From Nereocystis luetkeana (Eukaryota > Sar > Phaeophyceae > Laminariales > Laminariaceae): DNA of 64,000 nt. Shown here one piece after another: positions 23,086 to 33,388 of this stretch. The translations under genes were made by a program, and so were the position numbers. The stretch spans positions 4,629,896-4,693,895 of the forward strand of contig JARUPZ010000019.1 of NCBI GenBank assembly GCA_031213475.1, read 5' to 3'. The stretch's first letter is position 1, and each line of letters starts with the position of its first letter. Under the pieces are notes generated by a model. The model saw only the letters and a program-made list of their open reading frames with translations. It ran no database searches and was not told the origin of the DNA.

Positions 23086-23155
23086 AAAAATAGTACTGGT
23101 TGTGCTGGATGTCGACGGGTAGAAAGAACGGTTTAATGTGAAGAACACACACAAA
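23086..23155 (-). repeat. Repeat C, copy 2
   Basis: Reverse complement of CACATTAAACCGTTCTTTCT and GACATCCAGCACAACCAG, between the SINE-1 tail and the right part of MITE-A. Confidence 0.65.
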
Positions 23156-23245
23156 CATAGTAAATAGCACCAAATATTGTTAGTAAAAAAAGGTAAATAT
23201 ATAGCGGTAGGTTCTTGTCTTTACCATAGGTCCTTTTTACTATGG

Positions 23246-23345
23246 TTGTCTTCACATCAATCGTCCTTTCTACCCAGCTTCATCAGTACCACCCAGTGTC
23301 CGTCCTGATTCCCTGTCCTAGAGAGATACTGATTCTGTGGTCACA
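23246..23345 (+). repeat. Repeat C, copy 3
   Basis: TGTCTTCACATCAATCGTCC to ATACTGATTCTGTGGTCACA matches 59362-59468. It begins exactly where MITE-A copy 11 loses its right terminus. Confidence 0.65.
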
Positions 23346-23639
23346 GACTGACTGTGAGACAGAGGAAGACCAAAAATAAAAACTAAATCGCAAATTCAAG
23401 TGTCAAGCAAGTGAAGTGTCAGCGTACCGGGTACGAGAACACAACAACACAAGCAAGACCGGAAAAACAAGACAATAAAACAAAAAAAACAAAATCTGAA
23501 ATGAAAAAAAGAAGAAAAGAAAAAAAAACAGAATGCAAACGACGCAAGGACTACAGAAAGGCTGCTAGGCGGACAGCATACGTACTCATGAAGGGCAGGT
23601 ATCTGCTGCACGGACGAAGCAACGCGAAAGAGAGGGAGC

Positions 23640-23830
23640 TACAGGCAAAAAGTCTGTGAGAGCTAGTCGAACCGATACCTGGCCACCCGATATATCATTT
23701 CGTTTCTGCATTCGTCGACGGCTGTATCAGAACAGCTGCCCCTCCCCCCTCCCCCCCTCCCCTTGTCGCCGTTCTTGGCGTCCTCTGCTGCGTGGCGCAG
23801 CCGGCTTTTCTTTGCTTCGTCCCCCGTAAT
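23640..23830 (-). pseudogene. 5'-truncated LINE-1-type 3' fragment
   Basis: The minus strand encodes about 50 residues ending DECRNEMIYRVARYRFD and a stop at 23663-23665. They align with the C-terminus of the intact LINE at 60254 (DESRKEMADRVARHQVD) and its Gly-rich stretch. The upstream end is cut at a MITE-A terminal sequence (TATTACGGGGGAC, complement of about 23820-23832). Typical of a truncated LINE insertion. Confidence 0.7.
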
Positions 23831-24350
23831 ATATGTAATCATGATACCGAGTGAAAACATACTTCGTATAAATAAATGTGTCTTGCATGTCGTCGTGGTT
23901 GCAGAGGAGCAACGTAGTCACGTAATATGTATTCTACGTACGCAAGCCAGGCTATTCCCAACCAACAAACCTGCAAGATTCACGATTGATCGTTCTTAGA
24001 TAAATGTACCTGGTAATATCTATCAGGCAATACCGATAACAACGGTAAAATCCCTACTCGCAGTAGTACGTTGACTTGGAATACTTCTGTACCTGGTAGA
24101 AAAGTATCAATGACAACCAAACTGCTCCTACTATAAACACGACGACCGATTGTGCGTTTATGCGGACGTACGTAAGCGCACAGATACTACGAGGTATATC
24201 ATATTTATACATCTGAAAAAAAGCAACAGCCATGAGTGCGATATATCATCTTGTTATGGTACTGCTTTGAATGATGCCGAGGTATTAAATGAACAAGACA
24301 CACTAGCTGATGCATAAATCAGAGCTTTTTCACCCCCCACCCCCCCCTCT
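23831..24350. other. Intergenic stretch, nothing recognised
   Basis: TACCTGGTA motifs at about 24007 and 24092. No gene. Confidence 0.45.
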
Positions 24351-24433
24351 CCGTCCCGTCTCGAAAGGTATGCGTGGTCAATGGTCAAATGACTAAGGCA
24401 CGCAACAAATGAGTACGCCCCCCCCCCCCCCCT
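24351..24433 (+). mobile_element. LINE-2 3' end with poly-C tail
   Basis: The last ~25 codons of the LINE-2 ORF (CCGTCTCGAAAGGTATGCGT..., TCAAATGACTAAGGCACGC) reach the stop ACAAATGA, followed by GTACG and a run of about 14 C. Upstream part missing. Confidence 0.75.
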
Positions 24434-24508
24434 CTCCCTCGCGCTCATCGCCGGTGGGTGATTCGAGTAGTATGGCCGCTCGTTCCGCGGCGCAGGACTG
24501 CTGTACAG

Positions 24509-24618
24509 TATTACGGGGGGCCATAGTTAACAGGACCCAATATTGTCAGTAAAAATGGTGAAACATATAGGTTTTTATGTGTACCATAGGTCCTGTTAAC
24601 TATGGTCCCCCGTAATAG
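24509..24618. mobile_element. MITE-A copy 12, well preserved
   Basis: TATTACGGGGGGCCATAG to CTATGGTCCCCCGTAATA with both TA flanks. The arms match over about 27 bp, including GTTAACAGGACC. Confidence 0.9.
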
Positions 24619-24672
24619 TAGTTTTTTGTGTTCCATTTTCCTCAGCGATGCATCCCCCCCCCCCCCGCCCCC

Positions 24673-24820
24673 GTAATATTGAAAAAACGTAATGAGCGCC
24701 CAGATGTCGGATGTGTCTCTACTATTAATAGGAGTAGGAACGGTGCTCCGTCTCGAAAGGGGTTCGCGGTCAGCGGTCAAGTGACTAAGGCAAGCAATGA
24801 TTGGGGAACTCCTCCCCCCA
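24673..24820 (+). pseudogene. LINE-2 3' fragment
   Basis: Open frame for about 45 residues (KKRNERPDVG..., RSRNGAPSRKGFAVSG, VTKASN). The same C-terminal sequence is found in the larger relic at 34630-36000. Flanked by C tracts on both sides. Confidence 0.75.
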
Positions 24821-24824
24821 CCCC

Positions 24825-24880
24825 CTATGGTCATACGACTACGGCCATGGATGACATCATGAAAACCACCCCCCCCCCCC
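24825..24880 (+). mobile_element. SINE-3 3' tail fragment
   Basis: CTATGGTCATACGACTACGG CCATG followed by a short divergent run and a C tract. Only the tail is present. Confidence 0.6.
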
Positions 24881-25280
24881 CGATCGCTCGGGGGTGTAGC
24901 GCTAGTTTTCCGTTTTCCGAATGCCCCCCCCCCCCCCCCCCCCCTCCAGCTAAGGCTGTGGCGGGGTAGCTTCGGCATCTGACGTTTTTATAGCGTCTTA
25001 GGCTTCCTTGCCCTTACCCGTCCTGGCGTTTCTTCGCGAATCTTCGTAGCCTCGCAGGGTAGAAGCGTGGGAGTCGGTTGAGGGAAGCCGCATCTATCAG
25101 GTGCCTTAGATTGATGTTCTATTTTAATGGTCCGTGGAACCAGTGTTTCCTCGAATCTTCCAAAATTCTGGTGTGAAACCGGTGTTTCCCCGAATCTTAA
25201 CACAATTCTGTTCATAGCGTTCGTTAGGGTGGGGCTACGTAGTGTTCTGGCATTCATTGCCTTGGAAAGCCTGTAGAGGC
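24881..25280. other. Stretch with unassigned 89-codon frame
   Basis: A 20-base C tract at about 24926-24945. Minus-strand frame 25257-24988 (89 codons) is clean and basic at its C-terminus but resembles nothing I know. It has no paralogue or splice context here, so I leave it uncalled. Confidence 0.4.
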
Positions 25281-25723
25281 TATTACGGGGGGACCATAGC
25301 CGGCGTCCCCGGTGGCTTGGTAGGTGATCCGCGTGCCTATCAAGATCAACTTCGTGGGTTCAAGTCCCACCGAGTGCATGCTCGTAAAAAGGGCTTTTTC
25401 TTGCATGAAATAAATTGATTAGCGGAAAGCGCGAGAGCGTGAGTTAGCTACATTCGATGAAAATCGACGAGCAGCGGGAATGCTGAACCGTATGCGCAAC
25501 AAAAAATAAAGGCACGTACCGGGGGGGAGAAGGGTAGACACCTGCGACCACGGCTTGTCCAGAAGGTCGTCGAGGGTAAAACCTCCTACGAGTTAGGCTG
25601 GAAAGTGGAAGTGATGATGAAAAAAAGAAAGTAAATAGGACCAAACATTGTCAGTAAAAATAGGGAAATATGTAGGCTTTTGTGTGTAGCCTAGGTCTTA
25701 TTTACTATGGTCCCCCGAAATAG
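25281..25723. mobile_element. MITE-A copy 13, split by SINE-2
   Basis: The left arm TATTACGGGGGGACCATAG ends at 25299 and the element continues as GTAAATAGGACC at 25631, ending CCCCCGAAATAG. Removing the 331-bp SINE restores a normal MITE-A. Confidence 0.9.
25300..25630 (+). mobile_element. SINE-2 copy inside MITE-A
   Basis: Complete tRNA-like head with A box (GGTGGCTTGGTAGGTG) and B box (GGGTTCAAGTCCC, about 25357-25369), body and short A-rich tail (GATGAAAAAAAGAAA). Confidence 0.9.
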
Positions 25724-26500
25724 AGGCCTAGGATTTGGGAACACGAGAAAGGGATAGCGTACTACTTGGAAGATCTACGAGTTTACTTGTACGAGTAGAG
25801 AATGAGGGATCAGGGCGGGGCGAGGCAAAGCGGAGCCCCTGATCCGCCCGAGTCTGAGATACAGCAGAGCTCTTCTATAAGGAGGCACAAGTGAGAGGCA
25901 AAAGGGGCAAAGCAGGGCCTATTTTTGATGGGCGAATCTGGAAGAGGATACGTGTGTGTCCCAGGGACCATTTTTACCAAAAACCCGGTAGAATACCTAC
26001 CGGTACACTATACATAAAAATACACACGATACATCGATAGCATACTCGCATATCTTAGGTAGTGCTCGGTTGATATTGGATTGAAATGCATTGCACGTAT
26101 ATACTTATTGTTTGGGAATGTTCGCCCGTCCGGGATGCAAGTGCAGCAGCGAAGGGGGACATTTTACGTATGTATGTATGTCTACACGGCGGTACTCAGA
26201 CCTGCAAAATACACAACTCAAAACCTCCTCCGCCGCTCCTGCTGCTGCGCATGAACTTTTTTTTCTCTTTACGAGCACGTACTGCCTGTAACAACCACTC
26301 TGCACTATCTCCACCTCACGAACATCACCAACACAGCAACACAGCCTTTCATCTATCTTATCAATGAATCGTCTACGTACCCGGTACGTTGTACGTATGA
26401 AATTATGTTGTGTGTTTACTTTTACTACTGTTTTCATGTGTGCGCTCGGAGAACGTCCAGCTGTAACCTCGATCACTAATAAATATATACAGGTACGTAC
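25724..26500. other. Intergenic stretch, nothing recognised
   Basis: No conserved gene or named repeat. Confidence 0.45.
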
Positions 26501-26511
26501 TGCTGTTGTGT

Positions 26512-26560
26512 GTGTGTTCTTCACATTAAACCGTTATTTCTACCCGTCGACATACCCGCA
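26512..26560 (+). repeat. Repeat C fragment
   Basis: TTCTTCACATTAAACCG then TTTCTACCCGTCGACAT, preceded by a (TG)n run as in the copy at 59347. Confidence 0.6.
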
Positions 26561-26790
26561 TATATTCCCGGTGTACTGCTGTGTTGTAGTTTCATTTGTC
26601 TCCTAGGGTTTGTGACTGCAGATCTTGCATTATACCGGGGACTGCTGCACCTTGCTTGGTATCTGCCTAGGCTGTACAGCAGTAGTATTAATAGTAGGAT
26701 AGCGGAATCGGCACGGAAGCTCTTGCATGCGCTGGATGGCGACCGGTAGAAAAAACAAATAAATAAATAATGAGCAGAATAACACACGCG

Positions 26791-26791
26791 C

Positions 26792-26829
<38 letters not shown>
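26791..26829. repeat. (CAG)n microsatellite
   Basis: Thirteen consecutive AGC/CAG units. In minus-strand translation it yields poly-Ala or poly-Cys; no gene context. Confidence 0.9.
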
Positions 26830-26830
<1 letters not shown>

Positions 26831-27154
26831 GGAAATCCTGACAACCAAGGGAAACAAATGGTTACTATTACTATTAATACTGCTGTTGTATTGCACAGCA
26901 GTAAAACCCTTTTATTTTGTCCTGCAGTGTCTGTTGTACATACCTGGTACACCCACAGCAGCAGCAGTAGTAGACCCTTATTCCAGGTGTTTTGTCCCCA
27001 CGACGAGAGTAAGTGCAGCCCTAAAAGGGCATTACTATTACTAGTAATAAGTAGTGGCCAGCCCCTTTCGAGAGGCCCCGCGGAAAACGAGCACACATGG
27101 CGGAAGACCTCGAAAAATTCTGCTCGCCGTTCTTGCCTAATATTGGCGTCAACT

Positions 27155-27268
27155 TTTACGGGGGACCATAGTAAACAAGACCAAATAAATATTGTTGGTA
27201 AAAACGGGGAAACATAATAGGTTTTCATGTGTATCGCAGGTCCTATTCACTATGGTCCCCCGTACTAG
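27155..27268. mobile_element. MITE-A copy 14
   Basis: TTTTACGGGGGACCATAG to CACTATGGTCCCCCGTAC. Confidence 0.88.
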
Positions 27269-27329
27269 GTTATCATAGATCATAGGGTACAGGTACCAAG
27301 CCCTGATATGGGACGTTGTTGGTATGTGA

Positions 27330-27412
27330 GGGACCTCCACTCCCGGAATTTGACTGCGGAACTTGAATTTGACTGGTTCGTCCCCGAAACGGGACTCCAG
27401 TCTAAAGCGGTT
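27330..27412. mobile_element. MITE-B, degraded half copy
   Basis: Retains the right arm (TTGACTGGTTCGTCCCCGA, AACGGGACTCCAGTC) and GGTTAA; the left arm is reduced to TTTGACTGCGG. Confidence 0.55.
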
Positions 27413-27544
27413 AAAGGGGCGCCCCTTCGAGCAGAAAACACTACAACGGCAGTCTTACGAATGAAAAATCATACCAGGTATCCGTTTTTTTTCAGTTGCA
27501 ATACGTACTATTCCTGGCATAACTTCGACCTCTCACAACTCCCC

Positions 27545-27873
27545 GACGAAAAACACTTTTTTTTTCTCTTTCAGTTTTAATGCTCACACCATCTCTCTCT
27601 CTCTCGGCAGTTTCAGAGAGTCTGCAGCAGTAGCTGTCAATAGATGCTTTAGGGTCATTCTTATTATAGGCGATATTTTGGTTTCAGGTGCCGGACAGTA
27701 GTTCCGACGCCTTGACGAAAAAAACTCTTTTTTCTCTTTCAGTTCTAATGCTCACACCATCTCTCTCTCTCGGCAGTTTTGGAGAGCCTGCAGCAGTAGC
27801 TGTCAATAGATGCTTTAGGGTCATTCGTATAGGCGATATTTTGGTTTCAGGTGCCGGACAGTAGTTCCGACAC
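27545..27873. repeat. Tandem duplication of ~165 bp
   Basis: Unit 1 is 27545-27713 and unit 2 is 27714-27873. Both run from GACGAAAAA through CTCTCGGCAGTTT and CAGTAGCTGTCAATAGATGC to GGACAGTAGTTCCGAC, with few differences. No coding capacity. Confidence 0.85.
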
Positions 27874-27902
27874 CCTTTTTCATCACGAAAGGTGCGTTGT
27901 CC

Positions 27903-28182
27903 AAAATTGTCTCACAAAATTTAATTATTTCGTACTGGAAATAGAGGGTAATTATTTATATTCCGTCTTCGGGCACACGAAATAACAACCCCCTGTTATA
28001 AGGATTACCGAGGGCTGGGTAATCGATTGATACGTTTCCCCTAAAATTGTCTCACAAAATTTAATTATTTCGTACTGGAAATAGAGGGTAATTATTTATT
28101 TTCCGTCTTCGGGCACACGAAATAACAACCCCCTGTTATAAGGATTACCGAGGGCTGGGTAATCGACTGATACGATTCCCCT
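27903..28182. repeat. Tandem duplication of 140 bp
   Basis: Units 27903-28042 and 28043-28182 start AAAATTGTCTCACAAAATTT and end in GGGCTGGGTAATCGA plus about 15 bases; they differ at very few bases. A third, partial unit (TAAGGATTACCGTGGGCTGG) is at about 28412-28445. Confidence 0.9.
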
Positions 28183-28195
28183 TCGTACTCGTATA

Positions 28196-28270
28196 CGAAG
28201 CTCAGCAGGTAGCACCTTCACATTTGACGTCGTTGAGGACACGGGTTCGAATCTCACTTCGAACGTTTCT
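28196..28270 (+). repeat. tRNA-like SINE head
   Basis: A-box-like AGCTCAGCAGGTAGCA and B box GGGTTCGAATCTC at about 28240-28252. The sequence TAGCTCAGCAGGCGGCACC recurs at 28460, each time after the 140-bp unit, so the two belong together. Stem pairing is too poor for a tRNA gene. Confidence 0.5.
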
Positions 28271-28621
28271 TTCGTGGAAACACTTGCGCGCGCGGTCCCT
28301 AAAGACGTACCTCCCTGGTTCCCCAGGTATTGAAACGAAGCGGGTATATCAGCGTACGGCCGTATACGGTACCGATGCCCCGAAGATCCCGCCGTTTAGA
28401 GGGGGGGTGCTATAAGGATTACCGTGGGCTGGGTAATCGATCGATATTTTACCCCTATAGCTCAGCAGGCGGCACCTTCACACACTTCTCATACCTCTGC
28501 AACCAATAGACGAATGTGAAAAATGGAGTTTCTCAGGCTGCTGATACAGTCTTGACTCAAATTTTCGACGACAACGCCAAGCACTATTTATTAGCAGGCT
28601 GACAAAACTTACCTTGGTCTC

Positions 28622-28731
28622 TATCACAGGGGACCATAGTTAATAGAACCTATGGTATACATTAAAACCTCTATGTTTAATCATTTTTACTAACAAAAAT
28701 TGTCCTATTTACTATGGTGCCCCGTAATAGT
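28622..28731. mobile_element. MITE-A copy 15
   Basis: Left end decayed (CACAGGGGACCATAGTTAAT); right end CTATGGTGCCCCGTAATAG. Confidence 0.82.
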
Positions 28732-29234
28732 TCGACAGTACGCAGCGTCCTACGCGGTCAAAGCAGAGGGAAAGCACCAAAACAGGAGCTCCGGAATGAT
28801 CGACATTTTGCTGCTGAGCAAATCTCATTTCGTGACGCAAACACAGCTGCAGTGTCTGCCCGCTCTGTGGCTGGTCGAAGCACCCCAACACCTCCTAGAT
28901 GCCCTAACGGACAAGCTATGCGTTCGTCGGGAGATGGTGCGAGCATTAGAACTGGAGCTACGCCGTTGTCGGCTAGTAGGAAGTCATGTCACGGCGTTAT
29001 TGTACCAGAAAGAGTGTTTCTTCTGTAAAAAAGACAAAAAAAATGTCGTTTTTAGTTCAGTTTTTCAAAAGACTCCATCCCGCACTCTTTCTTGGTGCTG
29101 GCCGAAGGGGGCCCTTCGAAGGGGGCTACCTACTGCTGTCACATGACCCACATCATTTTTCTATACCTATTACCGCGTATCACGCCCTGCAGTATTCAGC
29201 CTTCACCGCGTCACTGAAGTGTTATCTAGGACGA
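28732..29234. other. Stretch with unassigned open frames
   Basis: Overlapping plus-strand frames of about 100 and 150 codons run from inside MITE-A copy 15. They match no family I recognise and have no supporting splice context. Confidence 0.4.
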
Positions 29235-29425
29235 AATATGGAAATCGAGGAATGTTTTTATTCTATGACTTTTGGTGTGGTCGACCAGGGTCGGGATGTG
29301 GGGTTATAGAGTGAACAGGGTTGGTGTCTTCGAGTAGTGTTTTGGGGCATTTTTCGATAAATCCTTTTCTCATGACGCTGGAACCACACGCGGGCCACAC
29401 CATATCCCCTCCGATTTCCACACTT
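29235..29425 (+). repeat. Repeat I, copy 2
   Basis: TATGGAAATCGAGGAATG, TTTTGGGGCATTTTTCGA and ACCACACGCGGG align in order with 9375-9512. Confidence 0.55.
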
Positions 29426-30046
29426 TATTTTTTATTTTTATCTTAGATGTCATCATAACTCATTTATACAAACACACGCCCTCCGACGAATTTCCGAGTT
29501 GATTTCCTCGCAATGCAGTAGGGAGAACGCAAACGCCCGACAGATACACAAGTGCAACGTCTATGCAATGAAATCTCGCGACGACATCCTTCCGAATCCA
29601 TCGTTAATTATCGTTGTGTTTACCCCCCCCCCCCCCCGCCCGATGGTTTGGAGACACCCGGCTCGGAAATTTATTCTCTGGGGTGTGTTATCTTGATGAA
29701 TGTATGGCATACCTCCAGCATGTACGTAACCCTTTTAGGACCGCACACCCGTTTTGCGGCCTATTGGGTACATAGTCGTATACCGTATTACACACAATAT
29801 ACGCAGGATAACACACCCCCTCTACTCGTAGGACGATTTTTCAAAGCTGGGTTTCCCGACAACGGGGATGGCGTGCTGAATACGACGAGCCATGCGTCTA
29901 CTGTATGCAACCTTCGGGACGAGATCTTTCCAGGGCCACCATTTTCGTTGTGTTTGTGTTTTTGGACCCCAGTCCCGTTTTGGGGACAAACTACCTATAA
30001 TTTGAGTGTTTTGTCCCTACTTGTGGGAGTGCGGTGCTAAGGGGGT
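29426..30046. repeat. Repeat J with MITE-B fragments
   Basis: J-like blocks flank 29726-29760 (a MITE-B left arm, CCCTTTTAGGACCGCA) and 29963-30046 (a diverged MITE-B ending GGGGGTTAA). A C tract lies at about 29625-29639. Confidence 0.5.
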
Positions 30047-31012
30047 TAAGGCATGTGTTGGAGGAAACCGGGTCCGAAATTCGTGCCCAGGGGGTGTGTT
30101 ATCTTTATTATAGTATACGGTATTGCTTGGAATTAGACTGCAGACACAAGTTTCTGTACAGCAGTGCAGTACTAAAACGGGTTAAAAACGGTATACAACG
30201 GTACTTGGTACATATACTCTTCTCCTGCTGCCCTTTCTATAACCTTGCCTGGCCTTCCCTCTTTCTCACTGCCTGCCCCTCTGGACGGAAAAATAGGAAC
30301 CGTTGGCGTGCGAACACGAAAACTCGACGACCCTTACATTGCCGCCCAGGCATGGTATCAATCGATCAACCAATCAAACCGTCGAACGTTTAATCACTGT
30401 TATTCGTAATAGAACAATATCAAGTATTATACAATAGTAAAATGTCGATCTCACATCCCAAATAGTACCCATGGTTCGTGTGGTCATGTCCCGCATGTAG
30501 ACCAGCTTGATGATCGGGCAGGCCTCGCATACATCCGATTGGGCCGGAGAGTCCGTCCGCTGCGATCCTGCGATCCGAGAGTCCTGGCGTCAGCTGCCCA
30601 CCGTACGAGCGACGAATAAATGGGAAATCGGTTGGGCGGGGCAGAGGGGAGGGAGGTGGGAAGGAAGGGGGGCGGGAGGAACGATTGTAGACGGCGTAAT
30701 AAGTTGCCCGTATACCCGGTATACATGTAGGGTATACCTAGACCGTGGCACATACAATCAGCACAAACACTGCATAATAATATCGTGCAAGTATCACATA
30801 CGACAGCAGTCGGTAGTATGTATAAAACTCCCCATGACCTATGCAAGTCTACAATGATACCGGTATACATACCAGGTATAATACGAACGTTTCATATATC
30901 GATAACAAGTAGTTACAAGACGGTACCGCAGTATGGGCCCGCCGGCAAGACATACTTGCTCGTTCGTGGCTCTGAGGGAGGCCGAGACCGTATTGTGCCG
31001 CCAACCTCACCT
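30047..31012. other. Intergenic stretch, nothing recognised
   Basis: J-like sequence to about 30110 (CCAGGGGGTGTGTTATC). The remainder has no gene or named repeat. Confidence 0.45.
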
Positions 31013-31113
31013 CAACCCTTTTTAGGCCTGCAGTCCCATTTCGGGGGCAAACCGCCTGATTTTGTAAGTAAGCTTGTCCCCAAAACGGGACTACTGCAAT
31101 CCTGAACAAAAAG
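31013..31113. mobile_element. MITE-B copy 14
   Basis: Left TCAACCCTTTTTAGGCCTGC and right AACGGGACTACTGCAATCC, both slightly expanded. It abuts a C-tailed LINE-2 end. Confidence 0.7.
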
Positions 31114-31440
31114 GGGGGGCGGCGGGCGTACTCATTTGGTGCTTGCCTTCAGTCGTTTGACCATTGACCATGCATCCCTTTCGAGACGGAGCACCGTTCC
31201 TACTCCCTAAAAGAGACACCACCAACAATTGGGCGCTCATTACGTTGTTTCCATCTATTACATACCAGGTAGGAACTTTTTGCTGATCTTATCCCCTTCC
31301 TGTTTGGCCGCCTGTGGCCACCATCTATCTCCTATTAATAGGATAGCGATCTTTTTCTCGCTGCTATCTAGCGTGTCAAACTCCTCCATGTCACATCAGT
31401 CTATAACAAAAAAGGGGGAGGGGGGATTGAAGATCCTCAA
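31114..31440 (-). pseudogene. LINE-2 3' relic with C-rich tail
   Basis: On the minus strand the frame of the LINE-2 C-terminus (RNGAPSRKGCMVNGQ) is followed by ATGAGTACGCC plus C-rich sequence at 31113-31130. Upstream it continues to about 31430 parallel to 34790-34885 (AGTTTGACACGCTAGATAGC, GGCGGCC). Confidence 0.75.
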
Positions 31441-31751
31441 GCCCGTTCTCCTTCGGGGACCCCCGAGATAGGGAGAAAAAAAACAACGAATACCACTCTG
31501 TCCCGAAACATGAGGGCCAGTTTGTAAAATACTATTCAATCAAAACGGTCCTTCTATACTCAGGGGTATAGTGGTAAAAACTTTAGCGCCGTCAAGCGTC
31601 TCTCTCTCTATATATACGAGCAGCGTGAGAGCCCCAAAAAAGTATGGGTAGGATCGTGCCTGTCCGCGCCCGTGCCCCAACGACTCCTTCCTTCGAGCGC
31701 TACAGTTACCCTCACCCCCCCAGTCACACAGTGGATGTTTTTGCTGTTATA

Positions 31752-31872
31752 ATAACCCTTTATAGGGAAACAACTGCAGTCCCGCTATGGGGACAAAAAC
31801 AAAAAAAAAACTTGAATTTTGAGTGGTTTCGTACCCAGAACGGGACTTACTGCAGTCCTAAAAGGGGTTAAT
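31752..31872. mobile_element. MITE-B copy 15
   Basis: Ends AATAACCCTTTATAGGG and CCTAAAAGGGGTTAA; the loop is enlarged by an A tract. Confidence 0.7.
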
Positions 31873-31957
31873 CGCCACAATTTTCTTATCGTCAATTTCT
31901 CCGCCTCCGAAGACTCGAAGAGGGTCGTATTATAAATGTGTTTCAAAACTCGTACGG

Positions 31958-32057
31958 CAAAACTGCAGAGTCCTGTTTAAGGGGACAAACTACTCAGAAT
32001 TTGAGTGGTATGGTCCCCAAAACAGGACTGGCTGCAGTCTGCCCTACAAGGGTTAAG
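31958..32057. mobile_element. MITE-B copy 16 (GGCAAAACTGCAG subtype)
   Basis: Left arm GGCAAAACTGCAGAGTCC, right arm GACTGGCTGCAGTCTGCCC, then AGGGTTAA. The copies at 437 and 36214 share the altered left terminus. Confidence 0.7.
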
Positions 32058-32892
32058 CATCTACTGCTGTAAGTATAGGTTATAGCCTGTTCTACACCCG
32101 GCACCACACCACTTCGGACGCCAATGTAAGGACCGTTGGGTGCTGATATTTATACACCACCAGCCCTTATATTTCCGTCCAAGAAAGTTACCTGGTACCT
32201 TGGTAGGATTTACCAAAAGCATAGTAGGATGTGGTGTTTTCAACTCGCTCGCCGCCGACCATGTGAGAAAGTATCAGATTTCTCTGCATACAAGACGTAT
32301 AGATTATATATGCGTAAGACTCATACTGCTGTGAAAGTATGTGCATTCTTCAGGACCCAAAACTTCTTGGCAGCTGGTAAATAAAAGGAGAAAGCCTCAT
32401 CGTTTTTGTTTTTTGGTTTCCGCTGAATTACTTTCTTACCCGTCGGCCCAGGTTCCTACTTGGTGTCTACGTACACGATACACAGCTCTGGGCGGAAAGT
32501 GCGAGGACCTTTCAAGTTATTAATACGATTCCTACAACGGCCCTACCTGGTGCATCGCGGTTCAGACCGGTGACATGCGATATGTGGTTCTATCGCCGAG
32601 GTCAGGTGACGGTGGTGGAGCTCTCCACAAATGTCGTCGTGTACTTTGTGCCGGTTCTATCACATACGGCATCTTATACCACCGCGTAACACGGAAGAAA
32701 ACGCCCCCCGCCGTGACGAACTCCCGAGCCGAACAAGGGGGGGGGGGGGGGGGGGCGCATACACGCACACCGAAAAGTGGTGGCGTTGAAAATAACCCGT
32801 TCGTCGAGATTTTTTCCCCATGGACGCGTCAATCGCTCTGCGCGTCGTGCACTCTCCTCGGGAAAAAAATCAGCAAGGAAATTTGTCCGAGG
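32058..32892. other. Intergenic stretch, poly-G and repeat J
   Basis: A G tract of about 18 at 32736-32755. J-like sequence at about 32795-32892 (CCGTTCGTCGAGATTTTTTC, CCGAGGGGTTGCGTTATC) leads into the satellite. No gene. Confidence 0.45.
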
Positions 32893-33071
32893 GGTTGCGT
32901 TATCTCTTATCACACGTGTGATGAGGGTGTGTTATCTTATCACCCTAGTGTGATAAGGGTGTGTTATCTTAAATCGCCCAAGTGTGATACGGGTGTGTGT
33001 TATCTTATCACACGTGAGATGAGCTAGATGTGCTATCTCATCACAAGTGAGGTAGACGCGGGTGTGCTATC

Positions 33072-33168
33072 ATAACTCTTTTGGTACTGTAGTCCCGTTT
33101 TGGGGACACACTACTTGGAAATTGATGGTTTGTCCCCAAAAACGGGCTGCAGTCCCAAAAGGGTTAGT
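33072..33168. mobile_element. MITE-B copy 17, inside satellite
   Basis: Arms CTTTTGGTACTGTAGTCCCG and AACGGGCTGCAGTCCCAAAA, ends ATAA and GTTAG. Satellite units continue on each side. Confidence 0.8.
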
Positions 33169-33294
33169 CGCACGTGTGATAAGGATGAGTTATCTGTATC
33201 ACCCTAGTGTGATAAGGGTGTGTTATCTTAAGCACACGTGTGATAAGGGTGTGTTATCTTATCACACGTGAGGTAGATACGGGCGTGTTATCTT

Positions 33295-33388
33295 AAACAT
33301 TTTAGCACTGTAGTCCCGTTTTGGGGACAAACTACTTACAAATTGACTGGTTTGTCCCCAACAAGGGACTGCAGTCCAAAAAGGGTTG
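33295..33388. mobile_element. MITE-B copy 18, inside satellite
   Basis: Arms TTTTAGCACTGTAGTCCCG and AAGGGACTGCAGTCC. It shares the CTGTAG variant with copy 17, so one may derive from the other. Confidence 0.8.

Larger units (their letters stand above)
22836..23250. mobile_element. MITE-A copy 11, split by a SINE and repeat C
   Basis: The left 15 bp (TTTACGGGGGGCCATA) are at about 22836-22851. The rest (ATAGTAAATAGCACC...) resumes at 23157 and ends in ACTATGG at about 23245, where repeat C replaces the last CCCCCGTAA. CATA is present on both sides of the 305-bp insert and may be a target duplication. Confidence 0.8.

Noticed and set aside
20563..23173. Minus-strand frames with poly-Phe near 20563-20994 and 22823-23173
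   Set aside because: These are antisense translations of SINE-1 copies and their A tails, which explains their near-identical sequences.
10010..28270. tRNA genes at 10010, 11112, 12680, 20447, 22550, 25300 and 28196
   Set aside because: A and B boxes are present but acceptor stems do not pair and the same bodies and tails follow each head, so these are tRNA-derived SINEs.
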